A stretch of DNA of 48,482 nt from an uncultured Bacteroidales bacterium. Lineage in GTDB: Bacteria > Bacteroidota > Bacteroidia > Bacteroidales > FEN-979. The position numbers and the translations under genes are program-made. The stretch is taken from the NCBI GenBank assembly GCA_903926565.1, contig CAIYJU010000136.1, positions 1 through 48,482 of the forward strand. Direction: 5' to 3'. Below the pieces are notes generated by a model. That model was not told the origin of the DNA, did not search any database, and was given only the letters and a program-made list of their open reading frames with translations. Shown in pieces: positions 16,881 through 26,316 of this stretch; position 1 is the stretch's first letter; the number at the start of each line of letters is the position of its first letter.

Positions 16881-17978
16881 CTATCCAGCCATGCTTACTC
16901 CGATTATTTTTCCGATGCCAAAGGTGATGGCTGCCGCGGCCAGGCCAAAAGCAACTTGTCTGAACCCTGAAAACCAGACATTTTTCCCGGTAAAAAGGGT
17001 GATTGCAGCTCCGATCAGGAACAAGCCCGTCGCACTGAAAGCCACGCTGATTGCCACGGCGGTCATGCCTGTGGTAAAGATAAAGGGGATAACAGGAATT
17101 ATTGCACCTACCGAAAACAGGCCGAACGAATACAATGCAGCCTCCATGGCTGAGCCCTGCAACTCTTCGGAGTTGATGCCAAGTTCTTCCTGTACCAGCA
17201 GCTTATGGGCCTGGCCTGTATCCTTGATCAGCTCCGCGGCCATCTCGTGTGCCTGGTCCTCCGGAATCCCTTTGGCCATGTAGATCAGTACGATCTCCTG
17301 CTGTTCCCCCTCAGGATTTGTCTGCAACTCTTCCAGCTCCAGCTGCATCTGGTTTTCGTACAACTCTTTGGAACTTTTCACTGAGATCCATTCGCCAAGG
17401 GCCATGGATAAGGCTCCGGCAAGCAAACCTGCCAGACCGGTAAGCAACACGGCGCTGTTGCCTGAAGTGGCCCCTGCGATCCCCATTACCAGGCTGAAGT
17501 TGGATACCAGGCCGTCATTCCCTCCCAGGACCGCTGCACGGATGGCATTACCACCCACCGACCGATGCCTGCTTTCAAACTTGGAGAGCTGTTTTCCGGT
17601 AACTTTCTCTTCGCTGTCAAGAATATTACGAAGGATCTTTACATGATTTGTCTCATTCCCTGTGATTTCAAGATTTTTCTTTTTCCGGGCGGAAATAATG
17701 TTGGTTGAGATGCTTTTTTCAGTGTCCATCAAAACCCCCAGCAGGTAATCATAACCGAAAATCTTCCCGATGGCATGCAGGATTTTCGCCCTCCACGATG
17801 GCTGGATCAGGTTATCGGGGCTGATCTTCTCCTTTTTCGCAAGGGCTTCAGCATGACCTCTCTCAATTTCACCCATCCTCTCAAACACCTTCGCAATAAT
17901 CGGGTCAGGTTCGTGCGTTGCAAGCACCTGGTACAAATAACAGGTATCGATTTCTGTCTGAAGGTTTCTGCTTTTCAT
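16881..17978 (-). CDS. VIT1/CCC1-family metal transporter with N-terminal ferritin-like domain
   Basis: A protein of 365 residues (ATG at 17978). The N-terminal ~130 residues resemble a rubrerythrin/ferritin-like helical domain (TEIDTCYLYQVLATHEPDPIIAKVFERMGEIERGHAEAL, with E and H residues spaced as metal ligands, then ETNHVKILRNIL). The rest is a CCC1/VIT1 transporter: GNAIRAAVLGGNDGLVSNFSLVMGIAGA, ALSMALGEWISVKSSKELYE, a cytoplasmic helical part with many Glu residues, and three C-terminal helices. Such fusions (MbfA-like) export iron or manganese and protect against metal stress. An upstream TTG at 17996 in the same frame is a less likely start. Confidence 0.9.
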   Translation of the reverse strand: MKSRNLQTEIDTCYLYQVLATHEPDPIIAKVFERMGEIERGHAEALAKKEKISPDNLIQPSWRAKILHAIGKIFGYDYLLGVLMDTEKSISTNIISARKKKNLEITGNETNHVKILRNILDSEEKVTGKQLSKFESRHRSVGGNAIRAAVLGGNDGLVSNFSLVMGIAGATSGNSAVLLTGLAGLLAGALSMALGEWISVKSSKELYENQMQLELEELQTNPEGEQQEIVLIYMAKGIPEDQAHEMAAELIKDTGQAHKLLVQEELGINSEELQGSAMEAALYSFGLFSVGAIIPVIPFIFTTGMTAVAISVAFSATGLFLIGAAITLFTGKNVWFSGFRQVAFGLAAAAITFGIGKIIGVSMAG

Positions 17979-18059
17979 TCCGGAGCTTTTATACAAAAGA
18001 TGCTATTTATACAAATGTACCATTTTCAGGAAACATTTGATTCACCCGTCCACAATTTA

Positions 18060-18165
18060 ATACTTCATTTCTCCGTGTTCCTCCGTGTCTCCTCTGAGGT
18101 TCTCCGTGTAATTTTTTTAATTACACAGAGTTAAAAGGAGATGAAAAGGAGAACCACAGAGAAAA
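18060..18165. repeat. Imperfect hairpin repeat, 'CTCCGTG' type
   Basis: The first arm holds CTCCGTGTTCCTCCGTGTCTCC and the second TTACACAGAG to GGAGAACCACAGAG, with the TAATT-TTTTTAATTA region near the middle. It lies between the convergently placed 5' side of the VIT1-like gene and the 3' end of the hydrolase gene. It is one of the several long hairpins of this window. Confidence 0.65.
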
Positions 18166-18197
18166 TAAAAAAAAGACCCGAACCGGGGGATTATTGA

Positions 18198-19037
18198 TTA
18201 TACCGTATCCAGTGAAAACGTTTCTTTCAGCCGGATCCCTTTTTCAGTAGCTTCAACAGTGCAGCATTCATGATACAGGTCATGTTCAAGGAACAGCACA
18301 TACCCGTTTTCGGCGGCTTCGGTCATAAATGCTTCCTTTTCTTTCAGGGTTATCAGCGGGCGGGTATCGTAACTCATCACCCACGGCAGGGGAATATGGG
18401 CGGCAGATGGCAGCAGGTCGGCCATATAAACGATGGTCTTGTCTTTATACCGGATGAATGGGATCACCTGCCCGTCTGTGTGGCCGTTGAAAATGCGGAC
18501 AGATACATTCGGGAAGAGTTCCATGTCGCCTTCGATCAGTTCCAGGTGCCCTTTCTCCTTGATCGGGAGAATGTTCTCCTTAAGGAAAGAGGCCTTTTCC
18601 CGGTTGTTGGGACTGGTAGCCCACTCCCATTGCTGCCTGCTGGTCCGGAAAGTGGCATTCTTAAATACCACTTCATAATCCGTTCTGTCAGCATTCCAGC
18701 GGATGGCGCCCCCGGCATGGTCAAAATGGAGGTGAGTCAGGATCACATCGGTGATATCATCGACGGTTAAACCGTGCACTGCAAGCGACTTTTCCAGCGT
18801 ATCATCCCCGTTGAGGTGATAATTCGCCATGAACTTTTCCGGTTGCTTATTCCCGATCCCGCAATCGATCAGGATTTTGCGATCGCCATCCACAATGAGG
18901 AGGCAGCGCATCGACCAGTTGCAGAGGTTGTTTTCATCACTGGGATAGGATTTGCCCCATATAACTTTAGGCACCACGCCGAACATGGCGCCACCGTCTA
19001 ACTTTAAATTGCCGGTGTTTATTGGATATAAGTTCAT
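18198..19037 (-). CDS. Metallo-beta-lactamase-fold hydrolase (YtnP/lactonase-like)
   Basis: A 279-residue MBL-fold enzyme. LLIDCGIGNK precedes the zinc motif ILTHLHFDHAGGAIRWN (HxHxDH), then FNGHTDGQVIPFIRY (third His), KTIVYMADLLPSAAHIPLPWVMSYDTRP (bridging Asp) and FLEHDLYHECCTV (last His). The overall pattern is that of the quorum-quenching lactonase-like YtnP/AttM branch, although a physiological substrate cannot be read. I start at the ATG at 19037 (MNLYPINTG). The longer frame from 19085 would encode residues from a hairpin repeat. No signal peptide, so cytoplasmic. It lies downstream of the buk operon, separated by that hairpin. Confidence 0.87.
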   Translation of the reverse strand: MNLYPINTGNLKLDGGAMFGVVPKVIWGKSYPSDENNLCNWSMRCLLIVDGDRKILIDCGIGNKQPEKFMANYHLNGDDTLEKSLAVHGLTVDDITDVILTHLHFDHAGGAIRWNADRTDYEVVFKNATFRTSRQQWEWATSPNNREKASFLKENILPIKEKGHLELIEGDMELFPNVSVRIFNGHTDGQVIPFIRYKDKTIVYMADLLPSAAHIPLPWVMSYDTRPLITLKEKEAFMTEAAENGYVLFLEHDLYHECCTVEATEKGIRLKETFSLDTV

Positions 19038-19069
19038 TAGCATTAAAATTAAATGCAAAGTGCAGATAG

Positions 19070-19134
19070 CAAAGTCAAAATGCAAAATTATTGAGATAGC
19101 TGACTAAGCACAAAATATTTGCATTTTGACTTTG
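19070..19134. terminator. Perfect 17-bp inverted repeat after buk
   Basis: CAAAGTCAAAATGCAAA (19070-19086) is exactly complementary to 19118-19134, with a 31-base loop. It begins about 20 bases downstream of the buk stop and is followed on the plus strand by GATTTTTTT. It probably ends the acd-icmF-buk transcript. Its ATTTTGCATTTTGACTTTG units are of the same heptad-like style as the AATCGTAAAT repeats. Confidence 0.5.
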
Positions 19135-19154
19135 CATTTTGATCTTTGATTTTT

Positions 19155-20231
19155 TTAAACGTACTCCTGTACTTGCATCTCCCCCTTCAGCACCCGAAGT
19201 GCGTTCCCCGCCATCGACTGGAGTTCGTTATCTCCGGGATAAAGGAAAATGGGAGCGAATTTTTCAACATGTTCGATGATGTTGCGCACCACAAACTGGC
19301 TGTGTGCAATGTCGCCGGTGATGAGGATGGCATCCGCCTCGCCTTTCAGCACGGCAAACATCTCGCCGATGCACTTAGACACCTGGTACGCCATGGCCTC
19401 CATGATCAGTTTGGCATGTTCATCGCCATTGTTGATGCGGCTTTCTATTTCATTGATGTCCCTGGTTCCGAGATAAGCATTGACCCCGGCACAATGGGTG
19501 AGCAGGCAAAGCATCTCATCGAGTGTCTTGGTTCCGCTGTAACACATTTTAACCACATAGCCCATGGGCAGCGAGCCACTGCGGACCATGGAGAACGGAC
19601 CATCGCCCTCAAATCCCTGGTTCACATCGATCACCCGGCCCTTACAGTGGGCCCCTACTGTAGTTCCGTTACCAATGTGTGCAACTATCAGATTCAGCTC
19701 TTCATATTTCTTCTTGTGGGTTTCAGCATGCATTTTCGCAACAGCCTTCTGATTCAGCGCATGGAAAATCGATTTGCGCTTTATTTCAGGCGACCCTGTT
19801 ATCCTTGCCAGGTCATGAAATTCGTCAACCACGGTAGGGTCGGCGATCATGGCCCTTGCCCCGGGAACTTCGGCTGCAATGGCATCGGCAAGCAAGCCGG
19901 CAATGTTGATAACGTCTTCTCCCACAGGACTGTGCAGAAGGTCTTTCTTTAACAAATCGTTCACTTCGAATACGCCCGATTTTACCGGCTTGATCAATCC
20001 TCCGCGCGAAATGACGATTTTCAGTTCGCTGGGGTCAAATTCATTGTTTTTAATCTCCCGCAGTACACTCTCCTTGCGGAACTGAACCTGGTCGTACACT
20101 GACTTAAACGAAGAAAGTTCAGCAGCCGAATGCTTCCTACTGATCATATACAGGAGTTTGTGATTCTGGTATGCAGCGATCTGGGTAAGGTAATCCTTGG
20201 GATTGACAACCAAAATGTTGAACAGGGTCAT
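19155..20231 (-). CDS. buk: Butyrate kinase
   Basis: A 358-residue member of the acetokinase family, converting butyryl phosphate + ADP to butyrate + ATP (reversible). Blocks visible: NILVVNPKDYLTQIAAYQN (a variant of the N-terminal phosphate-binding strand), VISRGGLIKPVKSGVFEVN, NIAGLLADAIAAEVPGARAMIADPTVVDEFHDLARITG, IVAHIGNGTTVGAHCKGRVIDVNQGFEGDGPFSMVRSGSLP and ITGDIAHSQFVVRNI. The length and the RSGSLP block separate it from acetate kinase (about 400 residues). Branched-chain acids can also be substrates for this family. It is the last gene of an operon with an acyl-CoA dehydrogenase and IcmF, 20 bases after icmF. No phosphate butyryltransferase gene (ptb) is in the window. Confidence 0.93.
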   Translation of the reverse strand: MTLFNILVVNPKDYLTQIAAYQNHKLLYMISRKHSAAELSSFKSVYDQVQFRKESVLREIKNNEFDPSELKIVISRGGLIKPVKSGVFEVNDLLKKDLLHSPVGEDVINIAGLLADAIAAEVPGARAMIADPTVVDEFHDLARITGSPEIKRKSIFHALNQKAVAKMHAETHKKKYEELNLIVAHIGNGTTVGAHCKGRVIDVNQGFEGDGPFSMVRSGSLPMGYVVKMCYSGTKTLDEMLCLLTHCAGVNAYLGTRDINEIESRINNGDEHAKLIMEAMAYQVSKCIGEMFAVLKGEADAILITGDIAHSQFVVRNIIEHVEKFAPIFLYPGDNELQSMAGNALRVLKGEMQVQEYV

Positions 20232-20251
20232 ACGTCTTGTTATTTAAGGTG

Positions 20252-23200
20252 TTACATGCTGCGGCGGTACTGTCCGCCCACTTCAAAAAGTGCATCGGTA
20301 ATCTGTCCGATGGAACAATACTTTGCCGCCTCCATCAGGCTTTCAAAGATATTACTATTTCTTATTGCAGCGCTCTTCAGGTTTTCAATCATTAATGCAG
20401 CTTTCTCCGCATTGGTCTGATGCAGGTTGTCGAGCATCGCAATCTGGTATTGTTTCTCCTCTTCGGTAGCCCGGATGACTTCCCCCGGAAGTACGGTGGG
20501 AGATCCCTTGCTTGAAAGGAAGGTATTTACCCCGATGATCGGCAGTTTTCCGTTGTGCTTCATCGTTTCATAATAGAGGCTCTCCTCCTGGATCCGGCTG
20601 CGCTGGTACATCGTTTCCATGGCACCAAGCACACCGCCCCGTTCCGAAATCCGCTCGAACTCAAGCATCACGGCCTCTTCCACCAGGTCGGTCAGCTCTT
20701 CGATAATGAATGCTCCCTGGATCGGGTTTTGATTCTTTGCCAGTCCCAGCTCATTGTTGATGATCATCTGGATGGCCATGGCCCGGCGAACCGAATCTTC
20801 GGTGGGCGTGGTGATCGCCTCATCATACGCATTGGTATGCAGCGAGTTGCAATTATCATAGATGGCATACAATGCCTGCAGCGTTGTGCGGATGTCGTTG
20901 AAATCGATCTCCTGCACATGCAGCGATCTGCCGGAGGTCTGGATGTGGTATTTCAACATCTGCGACCTGGCATCTGCCTTATATTTGTATTTCATGGCCT
21001 TGGCCCAGATGAGCCTTGCAACCCTGCCGATTACCGAATATTCCGGATCGACGCCATTGGAGAAGAAGAATGAGAGGTTTGGCGCAAATTTGTTGACATC
21101 CATCCCGCGTGAAACATAGTATTCAACGTAGGTAAACCCGTTGGACAGGGTGAATGCCAGCTGGGAGATGGGGTTTGCGCCGGCTTCCGCAATGTGATAC
21201 CCGGAGATGGAGACGGAATAGAAGTTCCTGACATTGTTGTCGTTGAAATACTGCTGGATGTCTCCCATCATTTTCAAGGCAAAATCGATCGAAAAGATAC
21301 AGGTATTCTGGGCCTGGTCTTCCTTCAGGATATCAGCCTGGACAGTGCCCCGAACCTGGTTCAGGGCCTCCTTTTTAATTTTCTCATACACTGCCGGGGG
21401 CAGCACCTGGTCGCCGGTAACGCCCAGCAACATCAGGCCCAGCCCGTCATGTCCATTTGGCAGATCGCCCTGGTATTCAGGCCGCCGGGTTTCTGCTTTT
21501 TGATAAATTGCGTCAATTTTCTTCTCCACTTCAGCGACCAAGCCGTGTTCCCGGATATACTTCTCACACTGCTGGTCGATGGCGGCATTCATGAAATAGC
21601 CCACCATGGTAGGGGCAGGACCGTTGATGGTCATCGATACGGAGGTGTTCGGGTTTACAAGGTCGAAGCCTGAGTAGAGTTTTTTTGCATCATCGAGGCA
21701 GGCGATGGAGACCCCGGCATTGCCGATTTTGCCGTAGATATCGGGCCGGATTCCCGGGTCGAAACCATACAGCGTCACTGAATCAAACGCGGTTGAAAGC
21801 CTGACGAATGGCATGCCAAACGAGACATAATGAAATCGCTTATTGGTACGTTCAGGGCCCCCCTCGCCTGCAAACATGCGCGTCGGGTCCTCGCCTTCGC
21901 GCTTGAAAGGGAACACCCCGGCGGCATACGGAAATTCACCAGGTACATTTTCACGCAGGTTCCATCTCAGGATGTCACCCCAGGCCTCATAACGCGGCAT
22001 CGAAATCTTTGGGATCTTCAGCCGGGAAAGAGATTCGGTATGGGTTTCGACTTTGATCTCTTTGTCGCGGACCTTGTAGGTGTAGAATTCATCCTGGTAT
22101 GATCTGACCTTATGATTCCAGTTTTTTATGATGTCGTGGTTCTGGGGGTCGAGTTGTTTCAGGGTTTGCTCAAACAACAAGTCAAGTTCCAGCAGCATGC
22201 CGGTCCTGTTGGAGGACGATTTCACCCCGTCAGGGTGGTGGACCCCGTCAGGGTGGGTGCTGGTAAGCGTTTCGATGGTTTGCGCAATGCCGTAAAGCCG
22301 CTGTGCCACTTTGGCCTGGGCTGCAGTCCAGTGATTGTAATTCCGCACTGTCTCTGCAATTTCTGCCAGATATCGGGTACGCGATGGGGGAATGATGAAT
22401 ATCTTCTCTGCTACATCTGCCTGTATTTCGAACTTGGTGGGCAGTGAAATGCTCGTCTTTGCCAGGATCATGCGAATGATGGCCCTGTATAGTTCATTCA
22501 CGCCCGGATCGTTAAACTGGGAGGCGACAGTTCCATAAACCGGCATCTCCTCCACTGGATGGTCAAAAGTTTTATGGTTCCGCTGGTATTGTTTCTTTAC
22601 ATCCCGCAGGGCATCCAGGGCGCCGCGCTTGTCGAATTTATTGATCGCAACCAGGTCTGCAAAGTCAAGCATGTCGATCTTCTCCAGCTGACTGGCTGCA
22701 CCGTATTCCGGGGTCATCACATAGAGCGTAACATCGCTGTGGTCGACAATTTCGGTATCGGATTGCCCGATGCCCGAAGTTTCTACGATCACCAGGTCAA
22801 ATTCTGCAAGCTTAGCCACATTGATGGCATCTTTCACATATTTGGACAGGGCGAGATTCGATTGCCGGGTGGCGAGCGATCGCATATACACCCTCGGGTT
22901 AAAGATGGCATTCATCCGGATGCGGTCGCCCAGCAATGCTCCTCCTGTTTTTCGTTTGGAGGGATCGATGGAGATGATGGCCATGGTCTTGTCCGGGAGA
23001 TCGGTGAGAAACCTTCGCACTATTTCATCCACCAGGGATGATTTCCCTGCCCCGCCGGTGCCGGTAATTCCGAGGACCGGGATATGTTTCTCCTCAGCAA
23101 GTTTCGTAATTGCATCAAACAAACTACGGCTTTTCTCAGGGTAATTTTCTGCAGCTGAGATAAGACCTGCAATCTCTTTATAATCCTTGTCGTGCACCTT

Positions 23201-23668
23201 TCCCAGGTCGAACTTATCCTGGTTTCCAACGGGGAAGTCGCACCTGATCAGTAAATCGTTGATCATGCCCTGAAGCGACATTTCCCGGCCATCGTCGGGT
23301 GAATAGATCCGCGCAATGCCGTATTCATGCAACTCTTTGATCTCCTGTGGTAAAATCACTCCGCCGCCCCCGCCAAAGATCCGGATGTGGCCGCACTCCC
23401 TTTCCCTCAGAAGATCAAACATGTATTTAAAATACTCGATATGCCCGCCCTGGTAAGAGGTGATGGCAATTGCCTGAACATCCTCCTGGATGGCACAATC
23501 AACCACCTCCTGCACCGAACGGTTATGGCCAAGGTGGATCACCTCGGCGCCACTGGCCTGCAGGATGCGGCGCATGATGTTGATCGCGGCATCGTGCCCG
23601 TCGAACAGGGATGCGGCAGTAACGATGCGTATGTGGTTCTGGGGTTTATAGACTTCGGGTGTGTTCAT
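20252..23668 (-). CDS. icmF: Fused isobutyryl-CoA mutase (IcmF)
   Basis: A 1138-residue fusion. Residues about 10-145 are the B12-binding domain with the cobalt-ligand motif [10 protein letters not shown] (H25) and SYQGGH. Residues about 195-410 are the MeaI-like G-protein chaperone with P-loop GTGGAGKS (203-210), [11 protein letters not shown] and NKFD (343-346). The rest is the substrate-binding mutase barrel ([83 protein letters not shown]). This chain order is that of IcmF, which interconverts isobutyryl-CoA and butyryl-CoA; some relatives act on isovaleryl- or pivalyl-CoA. Methylmalonyl-CoA mutase has a different domain order and no fused chaperone. A linker at residues 472-482 carries a tandem HPDGV insertion. 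It begins 8 bases after the acyl-CoA dehydrogenase stop. Confidence 0.93.
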   Translation of the reverse strand: MNTPEVYKPQNHIRIVTAASLFDGHDAAINIMRRILQASGAEVIHLGHNRSVQEVVDCAIQEDVQAIAITSYQGGHIEYFKYMFDLLRERECGHIRIFGGGGGVILPQEIKELHEYGIARIYSPDDGREMSLQGMINDLLIRCDFPVGNQDKFDLGKVHDKDYKEIAGLISAAENYPEKSRSLFDAITKLAEEKHIPVLGITGTGGAGKSSLVDEIVRRFLTDLPDKTMAIISIDPSKRKTGGALLGDRIRMNAIFNPRVYMRSLATRQSNLALSKYVKDAINVAKLAEFDLVIVETSGIGQSDTEIVDHSDVTLYVMTPEYGAASQLEKIDMLDFADLVAINKFDKRGALDALRDVKKQYQRNHKTFDHPVEEMPVYGTVASQFNDPGVNELYRAIIRMILAKTSISLPTKFEIQADVAEKIFIIPPSRTRYLAEIAETVRNYNHWTAAQAKVAQRLYGIAQTIETLTSTHPDGVHHPDGVKSSSNRTGMLLELDLLFEQTLKQLDPQNHDIIKNWNHKVRSYQDEFYTYKVRDKEIKVETHTESLSRLKIPKISMPRYEAWGDILRWNLRENVPGEFPYAAGVFPFKREGEDPTRMFAGEGGPERTNKRFHYVSFGMPFVRLSTAFDSVTLYGFDPGIRPDIYGKIGNAGVSIACLDDAKKLYSGFDLVNPNTSVSMTINGPAPTMVGYFMNAAIDQQCEKYIREHGLVAEVEKKIDAIYQKAETRRPEYQGDLPNGHDGLGLMLLGVTGDQVLPPAVYEKIKKEALNQVRGTVQADILKEDQAQNTCIFSIDFALKMMGDIQQYFNDNNVRNFYSVSISGYHIAEAGANPISQLAFTLSNGFTYVEYYVSRGMDVNKFAPNLSFFFSNGVDPEYSVIGRVARLIWAKAMKYKYKADARSQMLKYHIQTSGRSLHVQEIDFNDIRTTLQALYAIYDNCNSLHTNAYDEAITTPTEDSVRRAMAIQMIINNELGLAKNQNPIQGAFIIEELTDLVEEAVMLEFERISERGGVLGAMETMYQRSRIQEESLYYETMKHNGKLPIIGVNTFLSSKGSPTVLPGEVIRATEEEKQYQIAMLDNLHQTNAEKAALMIENLKSAAIRNSNIFESLMEAAKYCSIGQITDALFEVGGQYRRSM
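22223..22257. repeat. Tandem palindromic repeat CACCCTGACGGGGT inside icmF
   Basis: Two units with an 18-base period (22224-22238 and 22242-22256) of ACCCCGTCAGGGTGG encode [11 protein letters not shown] in the linker between the G domain and the mutase barrel. Each unit is nearly self-complementary (CACCCTGACGGGGTG). A related perfect palindrome, CACCCTGACAGGGTG, lies at 35995-36009 inside the oxidoreductase gene. I read it as an in-frame insertion of a small palindromic repeat. Confidence 0.75.
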
Positions 23669-23676
23669 CGTGTCTA

Positions 23677-24816
23677 TTATGTTGAAATTGCCCTTGAGAT
23701 GATCATCAGCTGAATCTCACTGGTACCTTCATAGATCTGGGTCAGCTTGGCTTCGCGCATCAGGCGTTCAACATGATACTCCTTCACATAACCATACCCG
23801 CCGTGGATCTGAACAGCTTCCGTGGTCACATACATGGCTGTTTCTGCGGCATCGTATTTGGCCATTGCGCTGGCAGTGCCGTAAGGCTTGCCCTGGTCTT
23901 TCAGCCATGCTGCCTTCAGGCAGAAATAACGGGCTGCTTCGATGCGGGTGTGCATTTTGGCAAGTTTGAAAGCAACATCCTGGTGGTTAATTAGTTCGGT
24001 ACCAAACGCCTTCCGGTCTTTGGCATATTGAAGTGCCCGATCGAACGCTCCCTGGGCGATGCCGAGTGCCTGTGATGCGATGCCGATGCGGCCTCCTTCA
24101 AGAGTTTTCATGGCGAATTTGAAACCGAAGCCATCTTCGCCGATCCGGTTTTCCTTGGGTACGATCACATCCGTGAACATAACAGAATGGGTGTCGCTGC
24201 TGCGCATACCCATCTTGTCCTCATGCGGGCCGAGGCTGATGCCTGGCGAGTGGCGATCCACCAAAAACGCATTGATCCCCTTGTGCCCCTTGTCAGGATG
24301 TGTCTGGGCAATGAGTATGTAGGTGGATGCCGAATTTGCACTGGTGATCCAGTTCTTCACGCCATTTACAAGGTAATGGTCGCCTTTGTCGATGGCGGTG
24401 GTGCGCTGGGAAGTGGCATCAGAGCCGGCTTCCGGCTCTGAGAGCAGGAATGCGCCGATCTTTTCGCCCCTGGCCAGCGGTTTCAGCCATTTTTCTTTTT
24501 GCTCTTCGGTGGCAAAGGCTTCAATCCCATAACAAACCAAAGAGTTATTCACCGACATGATCACGGAAACGGAGCTGTCAATTTTGGAGATCTCCTCCAT
24601 GGCCAGCACGTAGGAAACTGTATCCATCCCACCTCCATCGTATTTTGGATCAACCAGCATCCCCAGGAAGCCCAGTTCTGCCATTGCTTTTACATGGTGT
24701 GTCGGAAATTCTGCTTTGGCATCCCGTTCCAAAACGTCTTTAATGAGTTCGCGCTGGGCATAATCCCGGGCCGACTGCTGGATCATGATCTGTTCTTCGG
24801 TAAATTCGAAATTCAT
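23677..24816 (-). CDS. Acyl-CoA dehydrogenase (short-chain, butyryl-CoA type)
   Basis: A 379-residue flavoenzyme that oxidises acyl-CoA to 2-enoyl-CoA, or reduces crotonyl-CoA when coupled to a suitable donor. Features: N-terminal helices ([22 protein letters not shown]), FAD/substrate block [42 protein letters not shown]-type motif as [25 protein letters not shown], and the catalytic Glu at 363 in [10 protein letters not shown], where short- and medium-chain enzymes have it. The final sequence [11 protein letters not shown] lacks the usual R after IQ. First gene of the acd-icmF-buk operon, with a -7 element 50 bases upstream. The context suggests butyryl-CoA or isobutyryl-CoA as substrate. 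No etfAB genes are adjacent, so the electron partner is encoded elsewhere. Confidence 0.93.
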   Translation of the reverse strand: MNFEFTEEQIMIQQSARDYAQRELIKDVLERDAKAEFPTHHVKAMAELGFLGMLVDPKYDGGGMDTVSYVLAMEEISKIDSSVSVIMSVNNSLVCYGIEAFATEEQKEKWLKPLARGEKIGAFLLSEPEAGSDATSQRTTAIDKGDHYLVNGVKNWITSANSASTYILIAQTHPDKGHKGINAFLVDRHSPGISLGPHEDKMGMRSSDTHSVMFTDVIVPKENRIGEDGFGFKFAMKTLEGGRIGIASQALGIAQGAFDRALQYAKDRKAFGTELINHQDVAFKLAKMHTRIEAARYFCLKAAWLKDQGKPYGTASAMAKYDAAETAMYVTTEAVQIHGGYGYVKEYHVERLMREAKLTQIYEGTSEIQLMIISRAIST

Positions 24817-24865
24817 GGCTATTAATTATAAAATGTTAAATATAAATCACTTGGCTAATCAGTAA

Positions 24866-24873
24866 CAAAAATA
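24866..24873 (-). promoter_or_regulatory. -7 promoter element TATTTTTG for the acd-icmF-buk operon
   Basis: TATTTTTG on the minus strand matches TAnnTTTG. It lies 50 bases before the ATG at 24816, and gives a leader of about 40 bases. The divergent four-helix-bundle gene starts 28 bases on the other side. The -33 region is a T-rich tract without a clear TTG. Confidence 0.45.
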
Positions 24874-24900
24874 CGAATTATAGTTGATAAAAAAAATCCA

Positions 24901-25278
24901 ATGACAACAGATGAATTAAAAACACGCATCCGAAAATTTGGCATCAGGGTTCTCAAGATGACAGACCACCTGCCTAAATGCTCCTCTGCAATGATAATAT
25001 CAAAACAAATTGCGCGATCAGCATCATCATCCGGGGCGAATTACAGGGCCGCCTGCAGGTCAAAATCGCCGCGGGATTTTATCAATAAACTGAAAATTGT
25101 TGAAGAGGAACTGGATGAGACAGACTACTGGCTGGTGATGATTGAAGAAATGGAGTTTATTTCCCAGGATCAGCTAAAAGAATTGAAAAAGGAGGCAAAT
25201 GAACTGCTGTTGATTATTGTTAAAAGCCTTTTAACAGCAAAAACCAATCAACGGCTGAATTCGAAAAGAAGCAAATAA
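24901..25278 (+). CDS. Four-helix-bundle protein (23S rRNA intervening-sequence family)
   Basis: A 125-residue, mostly helical, basic protein. The core IRVLKMTDHLPKCSSAMIISKQIARSASSSGANYRAACRSKSPRDFINKLKIVEEELDETDYWLVMI matches the four-helix-bundle family first named for ORFs in intervening sequences of 23S rRNA and related to the Avd accessory protein of diversity-generating retroelements. Solo copies are common in Bacteroidetes, and their function is unknown. No reverse transcriptase or variable repeat is nearby. The gene is divergent from the acd operon and followed at once by a perfect 18-bp hairpin of the AATCGTAAAT repeat family. Confidence 0.87.
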   Translation: MTTDELKTRIRKFGIRVLKMTDHLPKCSSAMIISKQIARSASSSGANYRAACRSKSPRDFINKLKIVEEELDETDYWLVMIEEMEFISQDQLKELKKEANELLLIIVKSLLTAKTNQRLNSKRSK

Positions 25279-25365
25279 TTTACGATTGCAGATTGAATTG
25301 TTCGATTTACGATTTACGATTGAGCAGCGCTAATCGTAAATCGTAAATCAATCAATCGTAAATTA
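25279..25365. repeat. AATCGTAAAT-family hairpin repeat, copy with perfect 18-bp stem
   Basis: GATTTACGATTTACGATT (25304-25321) pairs exactly with 25332-25349 around the loop GAGCAGCGCT. Outer units TTTACGATTGCAGATTGAATTG and CAATCAATCGTAAATT extend it. The loop and flanks recur at 26182-26316. It begins directly after the stop of the four-helix-bundle gene and sits tail-to-tail with a lipoprotein gene, so it may act as a two-way terminator. Confidence 0.85.
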
Positions 25366-26115
25366 ATTAATGGTTATTCCCTGCTTCGTAAACGCAGACT
25401 CAATAATGAAATAGAATTTCTTATCACCGAAATCTTCCGATTTCAAATTCCATGGGCAAACCTGCACCATTCCCTGGCCGGCCGTGAATCCGGCAAGTTC
25501 GGAAGCACTGAAGGTACATTCTGCGGCATTTCCGCCAACCCTTTTCAATATACTGTGGCTGTTGTAATCTGTAACGATCACATATACCGAGTCGGCATGT
25601 GTAATCGCACTTCCGAGAGCAATGGTTACACCGGCAGATTTGGTAATTGTTGACGGAAGCGCATCAAATCCGGAATAATCAGGAATTGGCCGGTCGTCGG
25701 AATAACTGATGGCAGGAACGGAGCCGGAACCGGAGACATTCCAGGACAAGGTGTTGAATGACAACGGGTCGGTGAAATTCTGGTATGCATAGGCATTATT
25801 CGAGGATTTCGTCAGGCTTTTGCTGTTAAGTGTTACTGTTCCTCCGTCAACAAAGGTACCTCCACCCGGCGAGGTTGAAAAAACTGCCACTGCGGTATTC
25901 ACCTCCAGTGGGATGGTCATCCCCGAAACAGTGGTGTAGGAAACAGAGCGGACCGCTGCAAGTGCACCGTAACCATCACTGACGGTAATTGTGGGTGCAG
26001 ATGTCTTTGCCGGTGCCGGTGTTTCAGGAATTGCCTCTTTGGCTTTGTCGCATCCGGAAATCAACAGGGAAGCCATCGCCCCTGCAATGAGTATTGTGCT
26101 TAATCTGATTTTCAT
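25363..26115 (-). CDS. Hypothetical lipoprotein
   Basis: A 250-residue protein starting at the ATG at 26115 (MKIRLSTILIAGAMASLLISGCDKAKE), with lipobox Cys22. A Pro/Ala linker (IPETPAPAKTSAPT) is followed by a beta-rich body of about 215 residues with many Ser, Thr and Val. No catalytic motif or known domain was recognised. It probably sits in the outer membrane facing the periplasm or surface. The longer frame from 26172 is rejected because the lipoprotein signal peptide begins at 26115. Confidence 0.75.
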   Translation of the reverse strand: MKIRLSTILIAGAMASLLISGCDKAKEAIPETPAPAKTSAPTITVSDGYGALAAVRSVSYTTVSGMTIPLEVNTAVAVFSTSPGGGTFVDGGTVTLNSKSLTKSSNNAYAYQNFTDPLSFNTLSWNVSGSGSVPAISYSDDRPIPDYSGFDALPSTITKSAGVTIALGSAITHADSVYVIVTDYNSHSILKRVGGNAAECTFSASELAGFTAGQGMVQVCPWNLKSEDFGDKKFYFIIESAFTKQGITIN

Positions 26116-26181
26116 ATTTGGAAAGTTTAAATTTGGGCAGCAAAGATAACACTTTACATAGACCGATTCCAAATAAAAAAA

Positions 26182-26316
26182 TGCATGATTGACGATAGGA
26201 CGATTGACAATTGCAGATTGAATTGTTTGATTGACGATTTACGATTGGGCAGCGCTAATCGTCAATCGGTTAATCGTAAATTTATTCGTCAATCTTCAAT
26301 CGTCCAATCGCAAATT
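26182..26316. repeat. AATCGTAAAT-family hairpin repeat, diverged copy
   Basis: Units GATTGACGATTTACGATT and AATCGTCAATC flank the loop GGGCAGCGCT, which differs from the copy at 25279-25365 by one base. Further units (TTAATCGTAAATTT, TTCGTCAATCTTCAATCGTCCAATCGCAAATT) follow. It fills the gap between two lipoprotein genes and ends at the stop of the downstream one. Confidence 0.8.

Noticed and set aside
24901..25278. Four-helix-bundle gene as part of a diversity-generating retroelement
   Set aside because: No reverse transcriptase and no template/variable repeat pair are in the window.
25279..26316. AATCGTAAAT arrays as a CRISPR
   Set aside because: The units are short, inverted and without spacers of constant size; no cas genes are near.
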